Source of the DNA: Polaribacter cellanae
GTDB lineage: Bacteria > Bacteroidota > Bacteroidia > Flavobacteriales > Flavobacteriaceae
Assembly (NCBI RefSeq): GCF_017569185.1
Contig: NZ_CP071869.1
Location: forward strand, 434,001-498,000
Reading direction: 5' to 3'
Length of the DNA stretch: 64,000 nt
Below the pieces are notes generated by a model. The model worked only from the letters and a program-made list of their open reading frames with translations, ran no database searches and had not been told where the DNA came from. Below, piece after piece: positions 17,990-25,881 of this stretch; within the stretch, counting starts at the first letter, position 1; each line of letters starts with the position of its first letter. The translations under genes and the position numbers were made by a program.

Positions 17990-19756
17990 TTATTCAATAG
18001 GAATATCTATAATAACAGAACTTCCTTTGCCAATAGTGCTATCTATTTCGAAAGTTCCTTTTAAATGTTCTATTCTTGTTTTAATAGATCCAATTCCCAT
18101 TCCGTCTTTCAAATTTACTTTTTTTATGTTAAATCCTTTTCCATTATCTTCTACAATAATATTTAGGTTTTTATCATAAGCACTAATATTTATGGTTGCA
18201 TTTGTAGCTTCTGCATGCTTTATAATATTTGTAATTAATTCTTGAATGATTCTAAAAACAGTAATTTCTAAACTGTTTTCTAAACGTTTATTTAGCCCAA
18301 AATGTATTACATCTATATTAATTTTATCTGCAGAAGATATTTTTTCTGCCATTATTTCTACTGCAGATAACAAACCTTGGTTTGCAATAACGCCTGCATT
18401 TTTTGCATGTGCAATACTTCTTACTTTTAAATAGGCTTCATCTATTAAGTTTTCTGTTTTATTAAATAATTCTTCTTGGTTAATTTTCTTCTTTTCCTTA
18501 TTCATTTGAAGATTCTCGAAATGTAATTTTAAAGTGGCTAAAACAGACCCTAAATTGTCATGCAAATCTTCTGCAATTCTTTTGCGTTCTTTTTCTTGAC
18601 CATCTACCATTGCATTTATGGTATTTAGTTCTTGTTCTTTTAAAAGCGTAAGGTTTTTTTGAGTTTCGAGCTCTTTTTCTTGTTCTGCAAATTTTCTTTT
18701 TCTTTTGGAATTTTTAAGTGATAATATTCCTATTGTTCCTGCAAATAATATGAAAAGTAGAGAACCTATTAGGAAATTTCTGTTTTTAATTCTTTTGGCT
18801 TCGGTTTCTAAAATTTGTTTGTCTTTTTCTGCTGTTTGATATTTAATATTAAGTTGATTAATATTTTTTTTTAATTCAATTTTTGTAATTGAATCTCTTA
18901 GGTTTTGATATGTAGTTTTGTATTTTAAAGCTTTTTTGTAATCTTTTTTATTTTGATACCAAATATATAAGGCATTATAAACTTTTAAATGATTTTCGTT
19001 TAATATTTGGCTATTACGAAGTTCTTTTTTTGCTTTAAGTAAAAAAAAGATTTCGTTATCAAATTTTTCTTTTTTCTTTTCAACACGAGATAAATTTAGA
19101 TAAATTAATGGTAAATAATTGTTGTTAGGTATCTTTTTTGATAAATTTAAATAGTATTTGGCAGAATCTAATTTATTTAAAGTTATATAAGACGATCCAA
19201 TATTTTGGTAGATTAAAGCCTTATCTATATAACCATATTTTATCGATTTTTTGTAATGTAAAATACTTGTTTGTCCAATATTTTTTTTATCAAAAAAAAC
19301 ACCTAAATTATTATGAGCTATTGAAATGCACAATGAGTCTTGTAATAATAAAGCGCTTTCTAAACTTTTCTTTAAATAAAATAAACATTGCTTATCATCA
19401 GATATCTCAGAATTTAAAAGAGCTAAACCTTTAAAAATATTAAATTCATCTCTATAAGATTTAATATTATTTTCTTTGAGAACTTTTAATGCATTTAAAT
19501 AATATTTTACGGATTTATCAAAATCATGTGTTTTTCTATAATAATAACCATAATAAGATTGTAGTTTGCTAGTTTCAAGTTTACTTAATTTTAATTTCCC
19601 TAATTTTTCTAACAGTATATAACAATTATCTAAATCATTATTTTCTATTAGTGTGTTTAAAGAGGTAAATTTATTATCCTTAACATTATAACTAGATTGA
19701 AAATTAGAAATAAATAATATAAAGCAAAAAAAAGATACGAGTATATTATTTATCAT
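17990..19756 (-). CDS. TPR-containing sensor histidine kinase
   Basis: A 588-residue kinase with an N-terminal signal/anchor (NNILVSFFCFILFISNF), a periplasmic stretch of tetratricopeptide repeats (about 30-300, for example LAHNNLGVFFDKK, YQNIGSSYITLNKLDSAKYY), a coiled coil, one membrane helix (about 328-348) and a second coiled coil. A HisKA_3 dimerisation domain follows with H399 in ERKRIAEDLHDNLGS, then HATPase_c with FRIIQELITNIIKHA and VEDNGKGF. The TPR domain should sense a protein or peptide in the periplasm. It lies 30 bases after two small paralogous genes and ahead of the NarL-type regulator on the same strand. Confidence 0.92.
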   Translation of the reverse strand: MINNILVSFFCFILFISNFQSSYNVKDNKFTSLNTLIENNDLDNCYILLEKLGKLKLSKLETSKLQSYYGYYYRKTHDFDKSVKYYLNALKVLKENNIKSYRDEFNIFKGLALLNSEISDDKQCLFYLKKSLESALLLQDSLCISIAHNNLGVFFDKKNIGQTSILHYKKSIKYGYIDKALIYQNIGSSYITLNKLDSAKYYLNLSKKIPNNNYLPLIYLNLSRVEKKKEKFDNEIFFLLKAKKELRNSQILNENHLKVYNALYIWYQNKKDYKKALKYKTTYQNLRDSITKIELKKNINQLNIKYQTAEKDKQILETEAKRIKNRNFLIGSLLFILFAGTIGILSLKNSKRKRKFAEQEKELETQKNLTLLKEQELNTINAMVDGQEKERKRIAEDLHDNLGSVLATLKLHFENLQMNKEKKKINQEELFNKTENLIDEAYLKVRSIAHAKNAGVIANQGLLSAVEIMAEKISSADKINIDVIHFGLNKRLENSLEITVFRIIQELITNIIKHAEATNATINISAYDKNLNIIVEDNGKGFNIKKVNLKDGMGIGSIKTRIEHLKGTFEIDSTIGKGSSVIIDIPIE

Positions 19757-19786
19757 TTTTTTTATACTAATATAAAATAATTTATT

Positions 19787-20275
19787 TTAATTATATCCGT
19801 GGAGTGGTGGTGGGTCAAAACTACCACCATTTCTATCGTTAGAAATTTTCATTGTATTTTTTCGTTTAAGAGATTTTGCAACATTTTGGTCATCAATAAT
19901 AATCTCTAAATATCTAGAAACGTTAAAAATTCTACTAAATACTATTTTTTTAAAAAACAAACTTAAATATTTATTACGGCTCTCTTTAATATTAAATTGT
20001 ACAAGTTGTATTTGAGATTCGGTATTTGTTTTGTTAGCTTGATGTATTTTTATATTTGCATAAAAATTTCTACCATTTCTAGTTATAAAGCATTCTTGTT
20101 CTAAAATACTACAAGAAGAATTAGATAAAAAAGAGACACGCAAAATTTTTAAATCTTTATCTTCTTCTTTAACAACTCTTACAAAAGGTTTATGTAGTAA
20201 ATCGTTTTCAATTTTAAATAACATGCTGTCGTTTTGAAAGTTAAGTATTTTTAAATCGCTAATTTTTATTTTCAT
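19787..20275 (-). CDS. Small protein with C-terminal NGGSFDPPPLH tail, copy B
   Basis: I do not recognise this 162-residue protein. The start at ATG 20275 (MKIKISDLKIL) is preferred over a TTG at 20305, because it aligns with the paralogue. The N-terminal part contains KPFVRVVKEEDKDLKILRVSFL, which corresponds to RPYVRIVKNGDTKIAKVLLI in the upstream gene. The protein ends NGGSFDPPPLHGYN, sharing 11 identical residues with the end of that paralogue. No signal peptide or membrane segment is visible. It sits between its paralogue and the TPR kinase in one transcription direction. The fixed tail after a poorly conserved middle recalls precursor or tag architecture, but function is unknown. Confidence 0.75.
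   Translation of the reverse strand: MKIKISDLKILNFQNDSMLFKIENDLLHKPFVRVVKEEDKDLKILRVSFLSNSSCSILEQECFITRNGRNFYANIKIHQANKTNTESQIQLVQFNIKESRNKYLSLFFKKIVFSRIFNVSRYLEIIIDDQNVAKSLKRKNTMKISNDRNGGSFDPPPLHGYN
19805..19829. repeat. Tail-encoding hairpin, copy B
   Basis: A perfect 7-bp inverted repeat, TGGTGGT (19805-19811) and ACCACCA (19823-19829), lies in the codons for GGSFDPPP of copy B. The same arms recur in copy A at 20372-20396. The GC-rich stem stands out in this AT-rich DNA. It may be only a consequence of Gly-Gly and Pro-Pro-Pro codons, or an mRNA structure close to the stop codon. Confidence 0.6.
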
Positions 20276-20362
20276 TATTTTATTTTTAAATTTTATATAT
20301 TGCAATTAAGTTTATATTACTAAAATAGTATAATATAAATAATTACAGAATTTCATATTATT

Positions 20363-20809
20363 TTAATGAAGTGGTGGTGGATCAAAACTACCACCATTTT
20401 GATAACTAGCAATCGTCATTGTACCTAATATATTTTTGTTATTACTACAAGAAACTATCATAAAAGAATTTATATCATTAAAATGTTCTTCTAAAATATC
20501 TTCGTTTTTAATTTCTACTTCTACAATTTTAAAACCAGCACTTTCATGATCTGTAAATTTTAGATTTATATTTACAATAAAATGGATGTTAGCTTTATTT
20601 GTGAAAGGATTTTTATCACCATTTTCTTTAAGAGTTTCTATATTATTAATGGTTGTATTATTATCTAAAATTAGTAATACTTTGGCAATTTTGGTATCAC
20701 CATTTTTTACAATTCTCACATAAGGTCTATTTACACCAAAGCTAACGGAGAAGTTTGTAACACTGTTACTTAGTTTTAACTCTCTTAGTTTGTACTCTAA
20801 TTTTTTCAT
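20363..20809 (-). CDS. Small protein with C-terminal NGGSFDPPPLH tail, copy A
   Basis: A 148-residue protein of unknown family, first gene of the putative signalling unit. It begins MKKLEYKLRELKLSNSV and has RPYVRIVKNGDTKIAKVLLI (about 28-47), shared with copy B, then a beta-rich middle and the tail QNGGSFDPPPLH at the extreme C-terminus. No signal peptide is seen. A hairpin-forming GC-rich DNA segment encodes the tail in both genes. A 7-4-7 inverted repeat (20871-20888) and a GATATTTG-type element lie upstream. The conserved pair of glycines before SFDPPPLH might be a cleavage or modification site; that is speculation. Confidence 0.75.
   Translation of the reverse strand: MKKLEYKLRELKLSNSVTNFSVSFGVNRPYVRIVKNGDTKIAKVLLILDNNTTINNIETLKENGDKNPFTNKANIHFIVNINLKFTDHESAGFKIVEVEIKNEDILEEHFNDINSFMIVSCSNNKNILGTMTIASYQNGGSFDPPPLH
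20372..20396. repeat. Tail-encoding hairpin, copy A
   Basis: The inverted repeat TGGTGGT (20372-20378) and ACCACCA (20390-20396) encodes the tail of copy A. About 25 consecutive bases differ from copy B at only one or two positions, while the rest of the two genes has diverged strongly, so this segment is under selection or was recently copied. Confidence 0.6.
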
Positions 20810-20870
20810 TTATTTTATTTTGGGTTGATTTATAATTGCACCAAATATCCAATATATTTAGAATGCGTCT

Positions 20871-20888
20871 ATACCTACAATTAGGTAT
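20871..20888. promoter_or_regulatory. Inverted repeat resembling paired NarL heptamers
   Basis: ATACCTA (20871-20877), a 4-base spacer and TAGGTAT (20882-20888) form a perfect 7-4-7 palindrome, 62 bases before the start of the copy A gene. Read as heptamers with a 2-base gap it gives TACCTAC and, on the other strand, TACCTAA, each matching the NarL consensus TACYYMT at six of seven positions. The operon that follows encodes a NarL-type regulator, so it is a candidate autoregulatory operator. Binding is inferred. Confidence 0.5.
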
Positions 20889-20916
20889 ATTTCCTTCCTT
20901 AAATGTAAGTAAAAAA

Positions 20917-21594
20917 CTATAAAGTAAAAATAGTAAGAAGTACTCCTAAAAGAATCGCAATAAATTTCTGTAAGTTAAATTTATGATTTTCAGTGCTTTC
21001 AAAAAGTATAATGGTAGAAATATGTAAGAAAACACCAATAATTAAAGCTGTAATTTCAGTTGTATAGATTGTAAAAAATGGAATTTTATCGCCCAAAAGA
21101 ATTCCTAAAGGACTCATAAATGCAAAGAAAGTTAAAAATAGAAAAATGGTTTTCTTAGGATAATTGGTATGTAATAAAAAAGTAGTTAATACAATTGCGA
21201 TGGGTATTTTATGAACAATAATTGCCCATAATAAATTATCATCTGCATAATGTATTGGCAAACCTTCCGAAAAAGCATGTAAACATAAGCTTACAAAAAG
21301 TAGCGTTGGAAACTTTTTTCCATCTGTGTGCATATGAATATGCCCATGTTCTGCTCCTTTAGAAAACGATTCTAAAACAGATTGTAAAATAATTCCTATT
21401 AAGATAAAAACCCCAACTATTGTAGCATCAGAGTTAATCGTGTAAACATCTGGTAATAAGTGTAAAACAGTAACAGAAAGTAGATACGAGCCACTAAAGG
21501 CCAATAATAAACGAACTATTTTAGTACTTGGTTTTATAATAAAAACCAAAATAGCACCTAATAAAACAGATAAAATTAAAAGAATATAACTCAT
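20917..21594 (-). CDS. ZIP-family divalent metal transporter
   Basis: A 225-residue membrane protein with about eight segments. The metal pathway motifs are LHAFSEGLPIHYAD (H-x3-EG in TM4) and AIIVHKIPIAIVL (HK in TM5), with a His-rich cytosolic loop GAEHGHIHMHTDG (about 83-95). ZIP proteins usually import Zn(II) or Fe(II). It starts directly after the stop of the methyltransferase gene, so both are one operon. The nearby Fur-family regulator and merC-like gene suggest a metal theme, although they are separate units. Confidence 0.88.
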   Translation of the reverse strand: MSYILLILSVLLGAILVFIIKPSTKIVRLLLAFSGSYLLSVTVLHLLPDVYTINSDATIVGVFILIGIILQSVLESFSKGAEHGHIHMHTDGKKFPTLLFVSLCLHAFSEGLPIHYADDNLLWAIIVHKIPIAIVLTTFLLHTNYPKKTIFLFLTFFAFMSPLGILLGDKIPFFTIYTTEITALIIGVFLHISTIILFESTENHKFNLQKFIAILLGVLLTIFTL

Positions 21595-22320
21595 TTATTT
21601 TGCTACTAAAATTAATCGATTGGAAGTTTTAGAATCGAAATTATTTAAATTATAATCTCCAAAAACGTTTTTAATTGTAAAACCAACTTTTTCAAAATAC
21701 GAAGTCATTTTCTCTAAATCTAAAAACTTTACACGTTCTATATAAGAATGATTTTTTCCATCAGCAAAAAAAGAAATAATTTTTACAATAAAACCATTTG
21801 TAATTTCTCTTTTTATGTTGAAGGTAATATTATCTACAATTTTAGTTTCTTCCGTTACTAAATTTGCCTTTACTTTATCCGCATTTAAAAAATCGAAGAC
21901 AAAATAACCATTTTCATTTAAGCCGTTTTTTATATTTTTAAGAATTAAAATATCTTCAGAATCATCTTCAAAATAACCAAAACTGGTAAACAAATTAAAA
22001 ATAGCATCGTATGTATTGTTGAAAGCTTTGCGCATATCATGTGCTTTAAAACTAAGTGTTTCGTTTTCGAATTTTTTGGCGAATTCGATGCTATTTTTAG
22101 ACAGGTCTCCACCAGTAACTTTATAACCTAAAGTATTTAAAAACACAGAATGACGCCCTTTACCACAGGGCAAATCTAAAATATGTGTCGATTTTGGTAA
22201 CTCTAAAAACTCAGTAATATTTTTCATAAATAATTGAGCATCAGAATTATCTCTGTTTTTATATAAAATATGATAATATGGGGTATTAAACCAATCTGTA
22301 AACCAATCTTTTGTTTTCAA
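21595..22320 (-). CDS. Class I SAM-dependent methyltransferase
   Basis: A 241-residue cytosolic methyltransferase. Motif I is ILDLPCGKGRHSVFLNTLGYKV (shortened here to its core DLPCGKG, about residues 45-51), with acidic D at the end of strand 2 (GGDLSKNS), and DAIFNLFTSFGYF as motif IV. It resembles the small-molecule methyltransferases of the Methyltransf_25/11 type. Start codon is TTG at 22320 (KTKDWFTDWFNTPYYHILY is the family N-terminus). Substrate unknown. It overlaps no neighbour and is followed without a gap by the ZIP gene. Confidence 0.85.
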   Translation of the reverse strand: MKTKDWFTDWFNTPYYHILYKNRDNSDAQLFMKNITEFLELPKSTHILDLPCGKGRHSVFLNTLGYKVTGGDLSKNSIEFAKKFENETLSFKAHDMRKAFNNTYDAIFNLFTSFGYFEDDSEDILILKNIKNGLNENGYFVFDFLNADKVKANLVTEETKIVDNITFNIKREITNGFIVKIISFFADGKNHSYIERVKFLDLEKMTSYFEKVGFTIKNVFGDYNLNNFDSKTSNRLILVAK

Positions 22321-22393
22321 AATGTAATTTTGTTTGAGTTTAGATCGAAGTTAGTTTCAAAAACTAATTAAGCAATCTTAATTATTTACGATT

Positions 22394-22789
22394 TTAAACA
22401 CAACAACTATCTTTTTTACAAGTGCAGTATTTTAAATTATAAACGTGCAAAATTACTAAAGTTATTGTAACAAGATACATAATAATTTCAGGAAGATGAA
22501 GAATTTCGTTTTTTTCATTAACTACAAGCAAAAATAACAATGTCCAAAAACTCCATAAAAGTACTTTTATAAATTTCTTTGTGCTAACTTTACTAGAACG
22601 TAATACTGCAAAAAAACCGATTGCTAAAAAAAGAAAATCTAAATTACTCCACCAAAATGGTTTGTTGCTATGGATACCAAAATTACCTATATGTGTTATA
22701 AACAATAAAGGAGTTAACAAACAGTGTATAAAACATAAAACACTGGCAATAATACCTAAAGTATCAGATTTATTAGTAATTAAATTCAT
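22394..22789 (-). CDS. MerC-domain membrane protein
   Basis: A 131-residue protein with four membrane segments. The first segment has CFIHCLLTPLLF, the vicinal-type cysteines of MerC, and the C-terminus ends YCTCKKDSCCV, a second Cys cluster. MerC proteins move Hg(II) or other soft metals; in Bacteroidota such proteins occur next to Fur-family genes without other mer genes, so zinc or another metal is equally possible. It is divergent from the Fur-like gene, and its -7 box (TATATTTGC at 22817-22825, minus strand) lies in the shared palindrome. Confidence 0.8.
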   Translation of the reverse strand: MNLITNKSDTLGIIASVLCFIHCLLTPLLFITHIGNFGIHSNKPFWWSNLDFLFLAIGFFAVLRSSKVSTKKFIKVLLWSFWTLLFLLVVNEKNEILHLPEIIMYLVTITLVILHVYNLKYCTCKKDSCCV

Positions 22790-22816
22790 TGATTTTTTAA
22801 TTAACGCGACTAAGTT

Positions 22817-22868
22817 GCAAATATATGTATATATTATTTGTTAATGCAATTTAGTTGTTATAAATTTG
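22817..22868. promoter_or_regulatory. Divergent merC/fur promoter with overlapping palindrome
   Basis: A 7-2-7 perfect palindrome AATATAT-GT-ATATATT (22820-22835) is flanked by CAAATA and TATTTG (22818-22823, 22835-22840). It covers the -7 element of the merC-like gene (TATATTTGC, minus strand, 22817-22825) and the -33 region of the Fur-like gene (TTTG 22837-22840, then 20 bases, then TAAATTTG 22861-22868). A Fur-type dimer bound here would block both promoters, so it is a likely operator. Confidence 0.6.
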
Positions 22869-22873
22869 TAACT

Positions 22874-23260
22874 ATGGGTATTGTAAGAAAAACACATTCA
22901 CTTAATTTACTATTAGGAGAGTTTCATAAAAGTTCTTCTGCCATTTCTACTGTTCAATTGGTAAAGAAATTTAAATCTAAAATAAATAAATCTACAATTT
23001 ACCGCATTTTAGATAAACTAGAAGACGATGGTGTTTTACATACTATATTAGGAAAAGATGGTGTAAAGCAATATGCAAAATGTACAAGTTGTTCTAAATC
23101 TATACATACAGATAATCACCCTCATTTGCAATGTACTATTTGTAATAAAATATACTGTTTAGATGTTGCAATTTCAATTCCAGAGATTCCAAAATATAAA
23201 GTAAATAATATTCGTGTGTTTTTAGAGGGCGAATGCAATTTTTGTAAATTAAAAAACTAG
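22874..23260 (+). CDS. Fur-family transcriptional regulator
   Basis: A 128-residue winged-helix repressor with the Fur architecture: N-terminal DNA-binding helices (TVQLVKKF, STIYRILDKLEDDGVL) and a C-terminal domain with CTSCSKSIHTDNHPHLQCTIC (given here in part) and GECNFC, forming two C-x2-C structural zinc sites. The ATG at 22874 is preferred to TTG 22838 or ATG 22844 because a -7 element TAAATTTG ends at 22868. That leaves 5 bases and predicts a leaderless or nearly leaderless message. It is likely to sense zinc or another metal and to control itself and the divergent merC-like gene. Confidence 0.87.
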   Translation: MGIVRKTHSLNLLLGEFHKSSSAISTVQLVKKFKSKINKSTIYRILDKLEDDGVLHTILGKDGVKQYAKCTSCSKSIHTDNHPHLQCTICNKIYCLDVAISIPEIPKYKVNNIRVFLEGECNFCKLKN

Positions 23261-23305
23261 TTATTTTATTTCCTTTTCTTATGAATTCTTACTCTTTAAA
23301 ATACC

Positions 23306-23313
23306 TACCTTTG
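23306..23313 (+). promoter_or_regulatory. -7 element 4 bases before the RNA methyltransferase ATG
   Basis: TACCTTTG fits the Bacteroidota -7 consensus TAnnTTTG and ends only 4 bases before ATG 23318. Transcription would begin at or next to the start codon. No clear -33 TTG is visible at the expected distance. Confidence 0.55.
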
Positions 23314-23317
23314 TAGT

Positions 23318-24493
23318 ATGAATAAAGATTTTAAAATGACAGCCACCACACTTTTCGGTTTAGAAAGTGTATTAGCAAAAGAACTAAAAGATTTAGGCGC
23401 ACAAGACGTAAAAGAAGGTATTAGAAGTGTTACTTTTCGTGGCGACAAAGGTTTTATGTACAAAGCAAATATGGCTTTAAGAACGGCTGTTCGTGTTTTA
23501 AAACCTATTAAAACCTGTAAAATTTACGATGAAGAAGATTTATACGAGGCAATTCAAAAAATAAAGTGGGAAAATTATTTAGAAACCCAAGGTACTTTTG
23601 CGATTGGAGCTGTTGTAAATTCTAAAAATTTTACATCAAATTCGCATTACATTTCTTTAAAATCGAAAGATGCAATTGCCGATTATTTTCGTCATAAATA
23701 CAGTAAAAGACCCAATGTAGATTTAGATTATCCCGATTTAAAAATTCACATTCATATTCACAAAGAATGGTTAACGGTTTCTTTAGATTCTTCTGGAGAT
23801 TCTCTACATAAAAGAGGTTATAGAACAGCCACAAATATTGCACCCATTAACGAAGTTTTAGCAGCTGGTATGGTTTTGTTATCTGGTTATACTGGAGATG
23901 AAAACTTTATAGACCCCATGTGTGGTTCTGGAACTATTTTAATAGAAGCAGCAATGATTGCCAATAATATTCCTGCAAACATAAACAGAAAGCTCTTTGC
24001 TTTTGAGAATTGGAAAGATTATGATGAAGATTTGTATTTTACCATTCAAGATTCTTTATTGAAAAAAATTCGTTCTTCTCATTTTAAAATTATGGGTTTC
24101 GACAAAGCGCCTTCTGCAGTCCAAAAAGCGCAGGCGAATGTAGAGAGTGCAAATTTAGATGAGTTTATTGGAGTACATCATGTAAATTTTTTTAACTCTA
24201 AAAAAGAAGTTTTTGGAAATACGACAATTATATTTAATCCACCTTATGGCGAGCGTTTAAATATCGATACCCAAGAATTTTATAAGAAAATAGGAGATAC
24301 CTTAAAACACAATTACCCAGGTTCTACAGCTTGGTTAATTACCTCAGATACAGATGCTTTAAAAGCAGTAGGTTTACGAACATCTAAAAGAATTGCCCTT
24401 AAAAATGGCGATTTAAATTGTAAATTTGTAAAATACGAATTGTACGAAGGAACTCGTAAGTTTAAAGAGCGTAAAACAGACGAGGAAGAATAA
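23318..24493 (+). CDS. THUMP-domain RNA methyltransferase (RlmL/RlmKL-N-like)
   Basis: A 391-residue SAM-dependent nucleic-acid methyltransferase. A ferredoxin-like plus THUMP region (about 45-160) ends in VSLDSSGDSLHKRGYR, a signature of the RlmL (m2G) group. The catalytic domain has IDPMCGSGTILIEAAMIA, MGFDKAPSAVQKAQANV and the N-P-P-Y motif FNPPYGERL. The organism's enzyme equals the N-terminal half of E. coli RlmKL and should make N2-methylguanosine in 23S rRNA; a tRNA target is the alternative. The C-terminal tail is Lys-rich. Confidence 0.9.
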   Translation: MNKDFKMTATTLFGLESVLAKELKDLGAQDVKEGIRSVTFRGDKGFMYKANMALRTAVRVLKPIKTCKIYDEEDLYEAIQKIKWENYLETQGTFAIGAVVNSKNFTSNSHYISLKSKDAIADYFRHKYSKRPNVDLDYPDLKIHIHIHKEWLTVSLDSSGDSLHKRGYRTATNIAPINEVLAAGMVLLSGYTGDENFIDPMCGSGTILIEAAMIANNIPANINRKLFAFENWKDYDEDLYFTIQDSLLKKIRSSHFKIMGFDKAPSAVQKAQANVESANLDEFIGVHHVNFFNSKKEVFGNTTIIFNPPYGERLNIDTQEFYKKIGDTLKHNYPGSTAWLITSDTDALKAVGLRTSKRIALKNGDLNCKFVKYELYEGTRKFKERKTDEEE

Positions 24494-24565
24494 TTTTTTT
24501 ATTTTAAATGAAATCTCGTTTTCATTTCGACCTTGTGTAGAAATCTTTTTTATTTGAAACTATTT

Positions 24566-24660
24566 GCGTTTTCGCTACTCGTTTTTTTCTAAAAAAAGAA
24601 AAAACAGCTCAAAAAAACTATTTTAAAAGAAATCGAAAGACAAGCTTGCTTGCAAACTTT
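24566..24660. repeat. Dispersed intergenic repeat, family B, copy 1
   Basis: The stretch begins TTTCGCTACTCG, goes through a T-run, a short hairpin and an A-run plus AGCTCAAA, and ends GCTTGCAAACTTT. The same order of words occurs at 35190-35280, so it is a REP-like intergenic element. The central hairpin differs in sequence between the copies but keeps its pairing. Confidence 0.6.
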
Positions 24661-24696
24661 ATTTACTTAACAAGCTCGTTATTTTTTTAAATTATG

Positions 24697-24704
24697 TAGT
24701 TTTG
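24697..24704 (+). promoter_or_regulatory. -7 element of the FAD oxidoreductase gene
   Basis: TAGTTTTG fits TAnnTTTG. It covers the TTG at 24702, which therefore cannot be a start codon, and supports the ATG at 24729 with a short leader. Confidence 0.5.
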
Positions 24705-24728
24705 GAACTGTTTAAATATTTTAGTTCT

Positions 24729-25838
24729 ATGAATAGTTTCGATGTTGTTATTATTGGAGGTGGTACAGCTGGTTTAATGCTTGCAAGAGAACTTGGTAAA
24801 TTTAAACGCTCTACACTTGTTTTAGATAGAAAAGATAACTTATTAGAATTCTCCTTTAATACTTTAGGAAGTTTTATGAAAGTAGAAGATTTCGATTTAT
24901 CTAAAAATGTAATTGCTCAAAAAACGGACACCTTAGTTTTTCAATCTAAAAACATTAAAAGAGAACTTAAAGCCGATAACTTATATGTTTTAGATAAGAA
25001 AAAAGTGCACGAAGAGCTTATAAATGCTATTGATAAGGAGTATGTTACAACAAAAACGAGTATCCATATTAAAGATATTATAAAAGACAAATTAGGTAAT
25101 TTTTCTTTTGTAAAAGACACTAATAACAACAAATATTTTGGAAAAATTATAATAGACGCTTCTGGTACGAATGGTGTTTTTAGTAAAAAAATAGGTTTAA
25201 GAGAAAAGAATGGAAGTCTTGCAACTGGTGTAGAATATAATGTAGCATATTTGGGCGACCCACAAAAAATGTATCTCTTAAGTGGTAAAGATTTTCAAGG
25301 AGGTTATGGGTGGATTTTTCCTTTAAAAAATAGAAGAGCAATAATTGGTTTTGGAACTTATAACGATAAAGTTGTTAAGCAATTAAAAAAGCGCTTAAAT
25401 GAAATTTTGGAATTACCCTTAATAAAAGCTTTAGTTTTAAAAGATAACGATAATGTAGAAGGTGGTAGTGTGCCAATTACGCCAGTTTTAGAAAATTTTG
25501 TTCTTAAGAATTTAGTTTGTGTTGGAGATAGTGTATCGCAGGTAAACCCTATTGTTGGAGAAGGATATAAATTTATTTTCGAAGCATCAATAATGGCAAG
25601 TAAAGCTATTGAAAAATCTTTAAAATATAACGATATAAATTATTTGTATGAATATGAAACTGAATGGAAAAATCGATTTTCAGCAAATTATAAACGTTCA
25701 AAAAAAGCACAGGGAAAAATATATAAATTTACAAATAACGATGTTGTAATGGACTTAGCATTATTACTAATGAGATTTAGATCCAATGATAGATTAATAA
25801 AATCTATATCTGGGGAATATGGTTTAGAAAAAAAATAG
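24729..25838 (+). CDS. FAD-dependent oxidoreductase, GGR/lycopene cyclase-like
   Basis: A 369-residue flavoprotein. The N-terminal Rossmann motif is DVVIIGGGTAGLMLARELG. KIIIDASGTNG and LVCVGDSVSQVNPIVGEGYKFIFEASIMASKAI (core VGDSVSQVNPIVGEG) are the second and third FAD-contact motifs, in the geranylgeranyl reductase/lycopene cyclase branch. GGYGWIFPLKNRRAIIGFG is the conserved G-W-x-F-P substrate-channel segment. The ATG at 24729 is chosen because the earlier TTG falls in the promoter. It stands alone, so no pathway is suggested by neighbours. Substrate is unknown; an isoprenoid or lipid is likely by family. Confidence 0.8.
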   Translation: MNSFDVVIIGGGTAGLMLARELGKFKRSTLVLDRKDNLLEFSFNTLGSFMKVEDFDLSKNVIAQKTDTLVFQSKNIKRELKADNLYVLDKKKVHEELINAIDKEYVTTKTSIHIKDIIKDKLGNFSFVKDTNNNKYFGKIIIDASGTNGVFSKKIGLREKNGSLATGVEYNVAYLGDPQKMYLLSGKDFQGGYGWIFPLKNRRAIIGFGTYNDKVVKQLKKRLNEILELPLIKALVLKDNDNVEGGSVPITPVLENFVLKNLVCVGDSVSQVNPIVGEGYKFIFEASIMASKAIEKSLKYNDINYLYEYETEWKNRFSANYKRSKKAQGKIYKFTNNDVVMDLALLLMRFRSNDRLIKSISGEYGLEKK

Positions 25839-25845
25839 TGTTCTT

Positions 25846-25881
25846 AGTAATAAATTAGTAATTTTATTACTTGCTTTTTTT
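25846..25881 (+). terminator. AT-rich hairpin and T-run after the FAD oxidoreductase
   Basis: AGTAATAAA (25846-25854) pairs with TTTATTACT (25863-25871), loop 8 bases, followed by GC and a run of T. The stem is all weak pairs, so efficiency is uncertain. Confidence 0.45.

Noticed and set aside
22394..22789. Mercury-resistance operon
   Set aside because: Only the MerC-like gene is present; the neighbour is Fur-like, not MerR, and there is no mercuric reductase.
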